Source: Amycolatopsis camponoti
GTDB lineage: Bacteria > Actinomycetota > Actinomycetes > Mycobacteriales > Pseudonocardiaceae
DNA: 64,000 nucleotides
Assembly (NCBI RefSeq): GCF_902497555.1
Contig: NZ_CABVGP010000001.1
Span: 1,778,501-1,842,500, forward strand
Reading direction: 5' to 3'
Under the pieces are notes generated by a model. It was not told the DNA's origin. It did no database searches and saw only the letters and a program-made list of their open reading frames with translations. Both the position numbers and the translations under genes were made by a program. Below are positions 51,586-60,715 of the stretch, in pieces. The stretch's first letter is position 1. Every line of letters begins with the position of its first letter.

Positions 51586-54111
51586 TCAGCCGCCGATCTC
51601 GGCTTCGAGCGCGAAGTCGCCTTCCTGCGTCTTGACGTCCGCGATCGCGCCCGCGACGCGGATGTCCGGCTCGATCGCCGCGAACCGGGCCAGCACCTCG
51701 GCCGGGCCGGTCACCGTCAGCGTCTCCACCGCCGTGCGCATCGAGACCTTCGCGTCCGTCTTCGCGCGGCGCACTCCCGCGATGACCTGCCCGGCGAGGG
51801 AAAGCAGCTCCGGGTCACCTTCGGCCGCTTCCGGCGACGGCCACGACGCCCGGTGCACCGACCCCTCCTGCCACCACGACCAGACCTCCTCGGTCGCGAA
51901 CGGCAGGAACGGCGCGAACAGCCGCAGCACCGCCGACAACGCCGTCACCAGCGCCGCCTGGGCCGACGAAGCTCCCTCGGGACCGCTGTCGCCGTACGCG
52001 CGGCCCTTCACCAGCTCGACGTAGTCGTCGCAGAACGTCCAGAAGAACGTCTCCGTCACCTGCAACGCCCGCGCGTAGTCCAGCGCCTCCAACGCCGTGG
52101 TCGCCTGCTCGACGACGACGGCCAGCGACGCCAGCAGCGCCCGGTCCAGCGGTTCCACCGCCACCGCGGAAGAAGAAGGCACGCCGAGGCCCAGCACGAA
52201 CCGGCTCGCGTTGAGCAGCTTCGTCGCCAGGCGGCGGCCGACCTTCATCTGGCCTTCGTCCACCGCCGTGTCGACGCCGGGACGTGCGCTCGCCGCCCAG
52301 TAGCGGACCGCGTCCGAGCCGAACCGCTCCAGCAGGTCCACCGGGGTCGTCGCGTTGCCCTTGGACTTCGACATCTTCTTGCGGTCCGGGTCGAGCACCC
52401 AGCCCGCGATCGACGCCGCCCGCCACGGCAGCACGCCGTGCTCCAGCTCCGCGCGCACCGCCGTCGAAAACAGCCAGGTGCGGATGATCTCGTGCGCCTG
52501 CGGCCGCAGGTCCATCGGGAACACCCGCGAGAACAGGTCGTCGTCGAGGCTCCAGCGGCCGACGATCTGCGGCGTCAGCGACGACGTCGCCCACGTGTCC
52601 ATCACGTCCGCTTCGGCGACGAACCCGCCCGGAACACCGCGCTGGTCTTCGGTGAAGCCCGGCGGGACGTCGCTGCTCGGGTCGACCGGCAAGGCGGTGT
52701 CGTCCGGTAGCAGGCGCGCGTCGTAGTCGGGCTCGCCGTGCGCGTCGAGCCGGTACCACAACGGGATCGGCACGCCGAAGAACCGCTGGCGGCTGACCAG
52801 CCAGTCGCCGGCCAGGTTCTCGACCCAGGACGAGTAGCGCACCTTCATGTGCTTCGGCACCCAGGTCAGCTCTTCGCCGCGGGCCAGCATCTTTTCCCGG
52901 AACGCCGGGTCGTTCCCGCCGTTGCGCAGGTACCACTGCCGGCTGGCGACGATCTCCAGGGGCTTGTCGCCCTTTTCGTAGAACTTCACCGAGTGCGTGA
53001 TCGGCCGCGGTTCCCCTTGCAGGGCACCGGTTTCGCGCAGCAGGCGGACCATGATCTCGCGTCCCGTGTGGACGGTCTTGCCCACCAGCGGCGCGTACGC
53101 GTCCGCCGGCACGCCGTGCGGCGCGTCGGGCAGGAAGCGGCCGTCGCGGCCCAGCACCACCCGCGTCGCCAGGCGCAGCTCGCGCCACCACGTGACGTCC
53201 GTCGTGTCGCCGAAGGTGCACACCATCGCGATGCCGCGGCCCTTCTCCGGGTCCGCCAGGTGGTGCGCCACCACGGGCACCTCGACGCCGAACACCGGCG
53301 TCCGCACGGTTTTCCCGAAGAGCGGCTTGAAGCGTTCGTCGTCCGGGTGGGCGACCAGCGCGACGCACGCGGGCAGCAACTCCGGCCGGGTCGTCGCGAT
53401 CACGACGTCGGAGCCGTCTTCGGCCGTGAACGCGAGGTCGTGGAAGGCACCCGGGCGTTCACGGTCCTCCAGCTCGGCCTGCGCCACCGCCGTCCGGAAC
53501 GTGACGTCCCAGAGCGTCGGCGCTTCGGCCTGGTACGCCTCACCGCGTTCGAGGTTGCGCAGGAACGCGCGCTGCGAGATCAGCCGTGAGTCGTGCCCGA
53601 TCGTCTGGTAGGTCATCGTCCAGTCGACCGACAGCCCGAGCTGCCGCCACAACGCTTCGAAGGTCTTCTCGTCGGTTTCGGTCAGGATTTCGCACAGCTC
53701 GATGAAGTTGCGCCGCGAGATCGCGACGACGTCCTTGCCCGGCTTTTCCGGCGGCCGGAAGTCCGGGTCGTAGGGCAGCGACGGCTCACAGCGGACGCCG
53801 AAGTGGTTCTGCACCCGGCGTTCGGTCGGCAGGCCGTTGTCGTCCCACCCCATCGGGTAGAACACCTCGAGCCCGCGCATCCGCTTGAACCGCGCGAGGA
53901 CGTCGGTGTGGGTGAAGGAGAAGACGTGCCCGATGTGCAGCGACCCGCTGACCGTCGGCGGCGGGGTGTCGATCGAGTAGATCTCGTCCCGGGTCTTGGT
54001 GCGGTCGAACCGGTACGCGCCGGTGGACTCCCATACGGGTACCCACTTGGCCTCCAGACCGTCGACACCGACCTTGTCCGGGACCTGTGGGCGCTCGTAT
54101 GGGGTACTCAT
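51586..54111 (-). CDS. valS: Valyl-tRNA synthetase, archaeal/rickettsial type
   Basis: An 841-residue ValRS that charges tRNA-Val. Signature HIGH is in [12 protein letters not shown] and KMSKS in KKMSKSKGN. The active-site block [17 protein letters not shown] replaces the usual bacterial PGTDHAGIATQ, the form found in archaea and rickettsiae, and the C-terminal coiled-coil tRNA arm of ordinary bacterial ValRS is missing. It probably was acquired laterally; whether the genome has a second, standard valS cannot be told here. It starts 9 bp after the MFS gene; -10 TAGAGT (54118-54123) overlapping the MFS stop is six bases from the ATG, so it may also have its own leaderless promoter. Confidence 0.93.
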   Translation of the reverse strand: MSTPYERPQVPDKVGVDGLEAKWVPVWESTGAYRFDRTKTRDEIYSIDTPPPTVSGSLHIGHVFSFTHTDVLARFKRMRGLEVFYPMGWDDNGLPTERRVQNHFGVRCEPSLPYDPDFRPPEKPGKDVVAISRRNFIELCEILTETDEKTFEALWRQLGLSVDWTMTYQTIGHDSRLISQRAFLRNLERGEAYQAEAPTLWDVTFRTAVAQAELEDRERPGAFHDLAFTAEDGSDVVIATTRPELLPACVALVAHPDDERFKPLFGKTVRTPVFGVEVPVVAHHLADPEKGRGIAMVCTFGDTTDVTWWRELRLATRVVLGRDGRFLPDAPHGVPADAYAPLVGKTVHTGREIMVRLLRETGALQGEPRPITHSVKFYEKGDKPLEIVASRQWYLRNGGNDPAFREKMLARGEELTWVPKHMKVRYSSWVENLAGDWLVSRQRFFGVPIPLWYRLDAHGEPDYDARLLPDDTALPVDPSSDVPPGFTEDQRGVPGGFVAEADVMDTWATSSLTPQIVGRWSLDDDLFSRVFPMDLRPQAHEIIRTWLFSTAVRAELEHGVLPWRAASIAGWVLDPDRKKMSKSKGNATTPVDLLERFGSDAVRYWAASARPGVDTAVDEGQMKVGRRLATKLLNASRFVLGLGVPSSSAVAVEPLDRALLASLAVVVEQATTALEALDYARALQVTETFFWTFCDDYVELVKGRAYGDSGPEGASSAQAALVTALSAVLRLFAPFLPFATEEVWSWWQEGSVHRASWPSPEAAEGDPELLSLAGQVIAGVRRAKTDAKVSMRTAVETLTVTGPAEVLARFAAIEPDIRVAGAIADVKTQEGDFALEAEIGG

Positions 54112-54120
54112 GAAGCAACT

Positions 54121-55374
54121 CTAGGCGGCCGCGGAATCGCTTTTCGCCTCGGTCGGCAGGTCGCGCAGGTGCCGCAAGGGCGAGCACACGACCCACAGGA
54201 CCGCGGCGGCCTCGCCGGTGACAGCGACCCACATCGCGCCGCGCAGCCCGAGTCCTTCGCCGAGCGCGCCGCCGAGCAGGCCGCCGAGCGGGATGGTGCC
54301 CCAGACGACGAACCGCACGCTCGCGTTCATCCGGCCGAGCAGCCGGTCCGGGCAGATCGCCTGCCGGTACGAAACCTGCGCGATGTTGTAGATGATGATC
54401 CCGAACCCGCTGAAGACGAGCCCGAACCCGGAGAGCCCGAGCCGCCAGTCCGGCGCGGCGAGCGGGATGAGCAGGTAGCCGGGCGCGGTGACCAGCGGGA
54501 CCAGCCAGATCGCGCGGGACTGGCCGACCCGGCGGGTGACCGCGCCCGAGCAGACCGCGCCGAGGATGCCGCCGGCGCCGCCGACCGCCATGAGCGCGCC
54601 CACCGCGGCCGGCGGCAGCCCGACGGTCCGGGTCAGGAACAGCACGTACACGGCCATGAACGCGCCGTTGAAGAAGTTCGCTGTCGCCGTCGTGCCCACG
54701 ATCGCCCGCAACGGCTTGTCGGAGAAGACGAACCGCAGGCCCTCGGCGATCTGCGGGAGCAGCCGGGCGTGGCCGTCGCGCCGCGGCGCGGGTTCCTCCG
54801 CGCGGATCCGCAGCAGGCACAGCGCCGAGGTGACGAAGCCGAGGCCGGTGACCAGCACCGTGTTCGCCGCGGTCACCAGCTGGACCAGTACGCCGGCCGC
54901 GCTCGGCCCGGCGATCTGCGCGGTCGACTGGACGGCCTGCAGCTTGGCGTTGCCCTCGAGGAGGTGCTCCCGGCCGACGAGCGAGGGCAGGTACGACTGG
55001 TAGGCGATGTCGAAGAACACCGTCGCGATGCCGACGAACAACACGACGACGAGCAGCTGGGCGAGCGTCAGCACCCCCGCCCACCAGGCGACCGGCACGC
55101 TCAGCAGCAGCGCCGCCCGCGTGAGGTCGGCGGTGAGCATGACCCGGCGGCGGCGCATCCGGTCGACCCACACGCCGGCGGGCAGCCCGATGAGCAGGAA
55201 GGCGAGCGTCTCGGCCGCGGTGAGCAGGCCCATCTCGAACGGCGTCGCGGCCAATGTCACCGCCGCGAGCAGCGGGACGGCGGTGTTCCCGACGAACACG
55301 CCGAACTGGCTGGCCGTGTCGCCGGCGAAGAGCCGCCTGAAGTCGGCGTGACGGAAGAGTGACCCCCGGTGCAT
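54121..55374 (-). CDS. MFS efflux transporter
   Basis: A 417-residue transporter of the enterobactin/macrolide-efflux MFS branch: opening FRRLFAGDTASQFGVFVGNTA, motif A LPAGVWVDRMRRRRVM, about 12 hydrophobic segments. ATG 55374 is chosen for the conserved start; a promoter with -35 TTGACA, 18-bp spacer and CAGACT (55383-55388) lies eight bases ahead. It is divergent to an ArsR-like regulator and directly precedes valS. Probably regulated drug export. Confidence 0.88.
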   Translation of the reverse strand: MHRGSLFRHADFRRLFAGDTASQFGVFVGNTAVPLLAAVTLAATPFEMGLLTAAETLAFLLIGLPAGVWVDRMRRRRVMLTADLTRAALLLSVPVAWWAGVLTLAQLLVVVLFVGIATVFFDIAYQSYLPSLVGREHLLEGNAKLQAVQSTAQIAGPSAAGVLVQLVTAANTVLVTGLGFVTSALCLLRIRAEEPAPRRDGHARLLPQIAEGLRFVFSDKPLRAIVGTTATANFFNGAFMAVYVLFLTRTVGLPPAAVGALMAVGGAGGILGAVCSGAVTRRVGQSRAIWLVPLVTAPGYLLIPLAAPDWRLGLSGFGLVFSGFGIIIYNIAQVSYRQAICPDRLLGRMNASVRFVVWGTIPLGGLLGGALGEGLGLRGAMWVAVTGEAAAVLWVVCSPLRHLRDLPTEAKSDSAAA

Positions 55375-55394
55375 GGTTCCCGAGTCTGCCGCGA

Positions 55395-55416
55395 GTGATT
55401 GGAAAGTGTCAATCAC
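55395..55416. promoter_or_regulatory. Operator candidate between MFS and ArsR-like genes
   Basis: GTGATTG and CAATCAC are perfect 7-bp arms with an 8-bp centre. The right half overlaps the -35 TTGACA of the MFS promoter (55407-55412), so the regulator binding here would shut off the pump and, through read-through, valS. The regulator's -10 TAGGCT is 10 bp away. Confidence 0.6.
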
Positions 55417-55437
55417 TGTTCGCTCTAGGCTGTGCGC

Positions 55438-55941
55438 GTGCCCTCTGAGAAACGACGTGCCGCCACCGAAGCCGAGGCTGCCGCCCTGGCCTCCGGAATA
55501 CGGCTGCGCATCATCCGGTTGACCTTCTCGGAGGCGCTCACGAACAAGGAGCTCGCCGGACGGCTCGGGCGGGACCCCGCGACGACCCTGCACCACGTGC
55601 GCAAGCTCGTCGAGACCGGACTCCTGGCCGCGCAGCCGCCGCGCCGCGGAGCCCGGGGCGCGAAGGAAATTCCGTATCTTTCGACGGGGCTGTCGTGGAC
55701 ACTCGACTCATGCGGTGACAAGGACGTGGAGCAGGCGGTACTCGAGGCCTATCTGGCCGAGATCGCCGACACCGGATTCGAGGGCGTGCACCAGACACGC
55801 CTGGTCGTCCAGGTGGCCCCCGAGGAGCGGGCTGAGCTGGAAACCCGGCTCAACGCCCTGCTCGAGGAGTTCCGCGCGCGCCCCCGCCGTCCCGGCGCGG
55901 AGCGCACCGCGGTCTACCTCGCCACCTATCCCAGCACGTAA
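55438..55941 (+). CDS. ArsR-like helix-turn-helix regulator
   Basis: A 167-residue regulator with an ArsR-type winged helix (ASGIRLRIIRLTFSEALTNKELAGRLG split as IRLRIIRLTFSEALTNK and ELAGRLGRDPATTLHHVRKL) and a C-terminal domain of about 80 residues. No metal-binding cysteine cluster is seen (one Cys). GTG 55438 is six bases after -10 TAGGCT (55426-55431), so likely leaderless; GTG 55432 is an alternative. Probably represses the divergent MFS gene. hflX follows after 42 bp. Confidence 0.85.
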   Translation: MPSEKRRAATEAEAAALASGIRLRIIRLTFSEALTNKELAGRLGRDPATTLHHVRKLVETGLLAAQPPRRGARGAKEIPYLSTGLSWTLDSCGDKDVEQAVLEAYLAEIADTGFEGVHQTRLVVQVAPEERAELETRLNALLEEFRARPRRPGAERTAVYLATYPST

Positions 55942-55983
55942 AAGTTCGGTTCCCGCGGCGAATCGTGGGAACATGGAGGCACG

Positions 55984-57432
55984 ATGACAGAACTGACACA
56001 CACCGAAGACCACGACGACGACCTGTACGACGGCGACCCGTCGACAGGCGAAATGGAGCTCGAGGACCGGGCGTCGCTCCGCCGTGTCGCGGGGCTGTCC
56101 ACCGAGCTCGACGACGTCACCGAGGTCGAGTACCGGCAACTGCGGCTCGAACGCGTCGTGCTGGTCGGCGTGTGGACCGAGGGCAGCGCCCTGCAGTCCG
56201 AGGCGTCGCTGGCCGAGCTGGCGCGCCTGGCCGAGACGGCGGGCTCGGAGGTCCTCGAAGGGCTCATCCAGCGGCGGACCAAGCCGGACCCGGCCACCTA
56301 CATCGGCTCGGGCAAGGTGCGGGAAGTCCGCGACATCGTCGTCTCGACCGGCGCCGACACCGTGATCTGCGACGGCGAGCTCTCGCCGGGCCAGCTGCGG
56401 CAGCTCGAGGAGAAGGTCAAGGTCAAGGTCATCGACCGGACCGCCCTGATCCTCGACATCTTCGCCCAGCACGCCCGGTCCAAGGAGGGCAAGGCGCAGG
56501 TCGAGCTGGCCCAGCTGCAGTACCTGATCCCGCGCCTGCGCGGGTGGGGTGCGTCGCTGTCCCGGCAGGCCGGTGGCCGCGCGGGTGGCGCGAACGGCGG
56601 CGTGGGCCTGCGTGGTCCCGGTGAGACCAAGCTCGAGACCGACCGGCGGCGGATCAACAAGCGCGTGGCGAAGCTGCGCCGGGAGATCGCCGCCATGGAC
56701 ACGATCCGCGAGACCAAGCGCGGGCGGCGGCTGGCCAACGAGGTGCCCAGCGTGGCGATCGTCGGCTACACCAACGCCGGCAAGTCGAGCCTGCTCAACG
56801 CGCTGACCGGAGCCGGAGTGCTGGTGGAGGACGCGCTGTTCGCCACCCTCGACCCGACCACGCGGCGCGCGCAGACCGCCGACGGGCGCGGCTACACGCT
56901 GACCGACACCGTCGGCTTCGTGCGGCACCTGCCGCACCAGCTGGTGGACGCGTTCCGCTCGACGCTGGAGGAGGCCGCGGACGCGGACCTCCTGCTGCAC
57001 GTGGTGGACGGGGCCGACCCGGCGCCGGAGGAGCAGGTCAGCGCCGTGCGCGAGGTGCTCGGCGAGATCACGCGCAAGCGCAAGGAGCCGCTCCCGCCGG
57101 AGCTGCTGGTGATCAACAAGATCGACGCGTCCGACGAGGTCAGCCTCGCCCGGCTGCGGCACGCGCTGGCCGGCTCGGTGCCGGTCTCGGCGCGGACCGG
57201 GGCGGGCATCGCGGAGCTCGTCGAGGTGATCGCCGACCGCTTGCCGCGGCCGGAGGTCACGGTCGAGGTCCTCGTGCCGTACACGCGCGGGGAGCTCGTC
57301 GCGCGGGCGCACGCGGAAGGCGAAGTGCTCGAAGAGGAGCACGTGGAGGAGGGCACGCGCCTGCTGGTGCGGGTCCGCCCGGACTTCGCCGCGGCTTTGC
57401 GCGAGTACGAGACCAACTCGACCAGGGCCTGA
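55984..57432 (+). CDS. hflX: Ribosome-associated GTPase HflX
   Basis: A 482-residue HflX, a GTPase that splits stalled ribosomes. The N-terminal nucleotide-binding domain, linker RGWGASLSRQAGGRAGG, and G domain (G1 GYTNAGKSS, G3 DTVGFV, G4 NKID) are seen. The glycine-rich insert GRAGGANGGVGLRGPGE is characteristic. A four-codon reading frame ATG-GAG-GCA-CGA-TGA (55973-55987) overlaps the start as ATGA and carries the GGAGG ribosome site, an arrangement that could couple initiation. Confidence 0.96.
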   Translation: MTELTHTEDHDDDLYDGDPSTGEMELEDRASLRRVAGLSTELDDVTEVEYRQLRLERVVLVGVWTEGSALQSEASLAELARLAETAGSEVLEGLIQRRTKPDPATYIGSGKVREVRDIVVSTGADTVICDGELSPGQLRQLEEKVKVKVIDRTALILDIFAQHARSKEGKAQVELAQLQYLIPRLRGWGASLSRQAGGRAGGANGGVGLRGPGETKLETDRRRINKRVAKLRREIAAMDTIRETKRGRRLANEVPSVAIVGYTNAGKSSLLNALTGAGVLVEDALFATLDPTTRRAQTADGRGYTLTDTVGFVRHLPHQLVDAFRSTLEEAADADLLLHVVDGADPAPEEQVSAVREVLGEITRKRKEPLPPELLVINKIDASDEVSLARLRHALAGSVPVSARTGAGIAELVEVIADRLPRPEVTVEVLVPYTRGELVARAHAEGEVLEEEHVEEGTRLLVRVRPDFAAALREYETNSTRA

Positions 57433-57437
57433 GACGT

Positions 57438-57477
57438 CTCCGTAGTGTGCGGTCCACGGGGATCGCACACTACGGAG
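57438..57477 (+). terminator. Hairpin between hflX and the secreted protein gene, covering the ribosome site
   Basis: CTCCGTAGTGTGCG (57438-57451) and CGCACACTACGGAG (57464-57477) are perfect 14-nt arms with a 12-nt loop, starting 6 bp after the hflX stop. The right arm contains most of GGAGG (57474-57478), the ribosome site of the next gene. It may end hflX transcription or keep the next start closed in read-through mRNA. Confidence 0.75.
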
Positions 57478-57485
57478 GTGGCTGG

Positions 57486-58496
57486 GTGCGCTGGGTGGTC
57501 GCTTTCGCGGCAGTTTCTTTGAGCGTTCTCAGCGGGCCCGTCCCGGCTTCCGCGGCTCCGGCGGCCCCGGAGACGCTGTGCACGGTGAAGGACTCCCGGA
57601 TCGGCGAGCTGTCCGGCCTGGTGTCCGACGGCTCGAAGCTGTACGCGATCAACGACGGCGGCAGCAAGGTCCAGGTGTTCGTCCTGGGCCGAGACTGCAA
57701 GGTCCAGAAGGTCCTCACGGACAAGACCGATCCCTTCGACGTCGAAGACCTGGCCCGGACGTCCGACGGCCGGCTGTGGCTGTCCGACACCGGGGACAAC
57801 AAGAAGGGCCGGCTGACGGTCGCCCTGCTGGAGATGAGTCCCGAGGGCAAGCTGACGCTGCACCGGCTCACGTACCCGGACGGCCAGCACGACACCGAAG
57901 CGTTGATCATGGACAAGGCGGGGACGCTGTACCTGATCACCAAGGACATCCTCGGCGAGGCCCGCGTGTACCGGCCGTCGGGGCCGCTGGCCAGCCCCGG
58001 GCCGACCAACCTGGAGAAGGTCGGCACGGTGAGGCTCTCGGAGACCGACACCCAGGGCGGCCCGGTGGGCTCGTTCGGTTCGGTGCTCGTGACGGGCGGC
58101 GCGACGTCGGCCGACGGAAGTGTCGTGGCGCTGCGGACCTATACGGATGCGTATGTCTATCCGGCGCCGGACGGCGACGTGCTGGCGGCGTTGCAGCGGA
58201 CGCCGGTGCGGATTCCGTTGCCGGGGGAGAAGCAGGGCGAGGCGATCGCGTTCGACCCGGACGGGACGTTGCTGTCGGGAAGCGAAGGCGTCGGTGAGCC
58301 GATCCGCGCGGTTCGCGGAGCGGCCGCACTGGCGGCTTCGGCGCCTTCGACGGACGGAAAGCCGACGTCGAGCGCGAGCGGCGGGTCCGCTTCGGACAGT
58401 GGGGGAGTACCGGTCCTGCCGGCGGCGGGGATCGCGGTCGCCGCGGTGGGGCTCGGGTGGTTCGGGTTCAACAGGCTGCGGCGCCGCCGCGGCTGA
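57486..58496 (+). CDS. Secreted, C-terminally anchored protein with beta-propeller-like domain
   Basis: A 336-residue exported protein. GTG 57486 (GGAGG 7 nt ahead) begins a signal peptide with cleavage near VPASA. The body has repeated YVTN/NHL-like strands (GLVSDGSKLYAINDGG, LARTSDGRLWLSDTGDNK, LIMDKAGTLYLITKD, FDPDGTLLSGSEG). A Ser/Gly-rich stalk leads to a C-terminal membrane helix (VLPAAGIAVAAVGLGWFGF) and RLRRRRG, so it stays on the cell surface. Such actinobacterial proteins are of unknown function. Confidence 0.8.
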   Translation: MRWVVAFAAVSLSVLSGPVPASAAPAAPETLCTVKDSRIGELSGLVSDGSKLYAINDGGSKVQVFVLGRDCKVQKVLTDKTDPFDVEDLARTSDGRLWLSDTGDNKKGRLTVALLEMSPEGKLTLHRLTYPDGQHDTEALIMDKAGTLYLITKDILGEARVYRPSGPLASPGPTNLEKVGTVRLSETDTQGGPVGSFGSVLVTGGATSADGSVVALRTYTDAYVYPAPDGDVLAALQRTPVRIPLPGEKQGEAIAFDPDGTLLSGSEGVGEPIRAVRGAAALAASAPSTDGKPTSSASGGSASDSGGVPVLPAAGIAVAAVGLGWFGFNRLRRRRG

Positions 58497-58576
58497 AACG
58501 TCTGCGGGACTCGAATCGCGGCGCTCTCCCGCATCGGCTGTCCGGTGAACCGGCCGCCCCCTCCGCGCGGTGCGGG

Positions 58577-58597
58577 GCGCGGCCGCTGCGGCCGCGC
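58577..58597 (+). terminator. GC-rich hairpin behind the secreted protein gene
   Basis: GCGCGGCCG and CGGCCGCGC are perfect 9-nt arms with a 3-nt loop, 80 bp after the stop and in the 293-bp gap to the convergent lexA. On the lexA side a weaker stem (CGGGC/GCCCG near 58763-58780) may end that gene. The gap otherwise shows no gene. Confidence 0.55.
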
Positions 58598-58789
58598 GTC
58601 CTGCGCATCGCACGGAGGGGCGAACACGAGCACGTCGTCCGGCTCGGCGGGGGACGGGCCGGGCTTCCCGTCCTGCCCGCCGGCGGGATCACGCCCGCGG
58701 TGGCTCCACTGCCGATCTCGGCTCCCCACGGCCAAGATCATCTGATCAGGTGAACCTTTCGGGCCGTGCGATAGCCCGGAAGCCACCTC

Positions 58790-59509
58790 TCAAAGGCGTC
58801 GCAGCACGGCCACGACCTTGCCGAGCACCGTGGCGTCGTCACCGGGGATCGGGTCGTACGCCTCGTTGTGCGGCATCAGCCAGATGTGGCCGCCCTTGCG
58901 CTTGAACGTCTTGACCGTCGCCTCGCCGTCGATCATCGCCGCGACGATCTCACCGTTGTCGGCGTCCGGCTGCTGCCGGACCACGACCCAGTCGCCGTCG
59001 GTGATGGCCGCGTCGATCATCGAGTCGCCGGTGACCTTCAGCAGGAACAGCTCGCCCTCGCCGACGATCTCCCGCGGCAGCGGGAACACGTCCTCGATGG
59101 CCTGCTCGGCCAGCACCGGGCCACCGGCGGCGATCCGGCCGACCAGCGGCACGTACGCCGCCTTCGGCATGACCGGCTGCTGGTCCATCTCGATGCCCAT
59201 GGGGTTGTCGTCGGTCGCCGAGAGCACGCCGACCGCGCGGGGGCGGTTCGCGTCCCGCCGCAGGTAACCCTTGCGCTGCAGGGCACGCAGCTGGTGCGAG
59301 ACCGACGACGTCGACGTCAGCCCGACCGCCTCCCCGATCTCGCGGACGCTCGGCGGGTAGCCGAAGCGGCTCACCCAGCCGCGGATCACGTCGAGCACCT
59401 GCTGCTGGCGGACGGTGAGAGTCTCGTCCACGTCGTAGACCTCGGGCATGGGGTGCACACTGCCCCCGGGGGACCCACTGGTCCTGCCCGCCTTGTTCTC
59501 CTTCGCCAC
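58790..59509 (-). CDS. lexA: LexA repressor
   Basis: A 239-residue SOS repressor. N-terminal winged helix ([20 protein letters not shown]), cleavage site Ala128-Gly129 in RIAAGGPVL, and the serine-lysine dyad Ser163 (TGDSMIDA) and Lys200 (GEATVKTFK). RecA filaments stimulate self-cleavage. GTG 59509 is preceded by GGAGG; an internal ATG at residue 21 is another possible start. Divergent to the LysM gene, with SOS boxes between. Confidence 0.97.
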   Translation of the reverse strand: MAKENKAGRTSGSPGGSVHPMPEVYDVDETLTVRQQQVLDVIRGWVSRFGYPPSVREIGEAVGLTSTSSVSHQLRALQRKGYLRRDANRPRAVGVLSATDDNPMGIEMDQQPVMPKAAYVPLVGRIAAGGPVLAEQAIEDVFPLPREIVGEGELFLLKVTGDSMIDAAITDGDWVVVRQQPDADNGEIVAAMIDGEATVKTFKRKGGHIWLMPHNEAYDPIPGDDATVLGKVVAVLRRL

Positions 59510-59643
59510 TTGCGTCGCCTCCCAGACGTTCGCTGCACGTATCGCGCGCCGGCCGCCGCCCGCGGGGTGCGGGCAGGCTCGCCGGCGGCATCTGCCCGGC
59601 AGATGCCCTGGTCACCGACGTTAGCCCCCGGGCACGACGATTT

Positions 59644-59737
59644 CAAACATCTGTTCGATCGACACGCCGTGTCCGCTCGATTTTGTCGGTGGTAGGTGGT
59701 AGACCTTCGCACGGGCGTTCGATAGAACGCCTGTTCG
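59644..59737. promoter_or_regulatory. SOS boxes between lexA and the LysM gene
   Basis: CAAACATCTGTTCG (59644-59657) deviates by one base from CGAAC-N4-GTTCG and lies 135 bp before lexA. AGAACGCCTGTTCG (59724-59737) keeps GAAC-N4-GTTC and lies 66 bp before the LysM gene. A further palindrome GCGTTC-GATA-GAACGC is at 59715-59730. These indicate lexA autoregulation and SOS induction of its neighbour. Confidence 0.75.
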
Positions 59738-59803
59738 ACCTTGATCCACGGGCCGGCACCGGCCCCGGAAACGGGCGGACACCAGGGTTTCGAGGAGGTT
59801 CGG

Positions 59804-60274
59804 ATGTCCATTCTGGCCGAACGCGGGCAAGCCCGCCCGGCGATCCCGGTCCCGGCGCCACCCCGCCCCGTGCGCGTCCTGCGCGGACGCCGCGGCGAGG
59901 TCCAGCGCCCGCCGACACGCGCGCGGGTCGTCGCGGGTCGCGGGCCGGCCGGCTCCCCGTGCGCGGCGCCCCGCCGGGTGCCGGTGCGGTGGCCGTGGCT
60001 GGCCGCGCTCGCCGTCGCGAGCTGCCTGGTGGTCACCGGGCTGGGCCTGTTCGGCGGCGGCGCGGCGGCGAACGCACCGGTGCCGGAGCGCACGGCGACG
60101 GTCTCGGTCGGCCAGGGCGACACCCTTTCTTCGCTGGCCGCGCGGTTCGCCCCGGACAGCGACGCGAGCGCGGTCGTCGCCCGGATCAAGGACCTCAACC
60201 GCTTGGACGAGGCGATTCTGGTGCCCGGGCTGCCGCTGACGGTCCCGGTCGCCGACGCCGTTCCCGCACCGTGA
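59804..60274 (+). CDS. SOS-linked LysM membrane protein (DivS/ChiZ-like division regulator)
   Basis: A 156-residue protein: Arg/Pro-rich cytoplasmic N-terminus (1-63), one membrane segment (WPWLAALAVASCLVVTGLGL), and an external LysM domain (VSVGQGDTLSSLAARF ... LNRLDEAILVPGLPLTV). Size, topology and place beside lexA match ChiZ (Rv2719c) of M. tuberculosis and DivS of Corynebacterium, SOS-induced proteins that delay cell division. GGAGG precedes ATG 59804. Upstream sits an SOS box. Confidence 0.85.
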   Translation: MSILAERGQARPAIPVPAPPRPVRVLRGRRGEVQRPPTRARVVAGRGPAGSPCAAPRRVPVRWPWLAALAVASCLVVTGLGLFGGGAAANAPVPERTATVSVGQGDTLSSLAARFAPDSDASAVVARIKDLNRLDEAILVPGLPLTVPVADAVPAP

Positions 60275-60297
60275 CGCCTTCTCGGGGATGATCGCCT

Positions 60298-60715
60298 GCC
60301 GGGATGCGGCCGGTCGTGCGGGGGATGGTGCTCCGGGAGTGATTGCTCGCTCGCCGGGATGCCGCCGGTTGCGCGAGGGAGGGTGTCCAGCGGTGCTGGC
60401 TCGCCGAGGTGTCGGCGGTCGTGCGTCAGCGGGTGCTCGAGGGTGACTGCCTGCCGAGGTGTCGGTGATCGCCCGGCGGTGGGTGCCCCGCGGCTCCGTC
60501 GAGCCCGCCGGGATGCCGCCGATCGCGCGGGAGATGGCCCCCGCAGCGCTGTCAGGCCCGCCGGAATGCTGCTGTTCGCGCGGTCGATGCTGTCCCTCGG
60601 ATGACGGTCCGCCGAGATGGCGCTGATCGCTCGGCAGAGGGGTGCCTCGCGGATGACTGCCCGTCGGCATACCGCCGATCGTGGCGGGAGAGCCGCACCT
60701 GCGAGGCTGCCAGGC
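60298..60715. repeat. Eight degenerate tandem units of about 52 bp
   Basis: Units beginning GCCGRGRTG-like start at 60298, 60353, 60403, 60453, 60507, 60560, 60611 and 60663 (spacings 55, 50, 50, 54, 53, 51, 52). Each reads roughly GCCGGGATGCCGCCGATCGC, then GCG-rich sequence and GGTGACTG-like ends. Spacings are not multiples of three, so it is not a protein repeat. The whole gap 60275-61283 shows no supportable gene. Confidence 0.7.

Noticed and set aside
58500..58575. tRNA-like T-arm (GATTCGAGTCCCGC on the minus strand)
   Set aside because: The flanking bases do not pair into a T-stem and no acceptor, D or anticodon arm can be built.
60298..60715. CRISPR array
   Set aside because: Units are degenerate throughout, with no constant repeat/variable spacer division and no cas genes.
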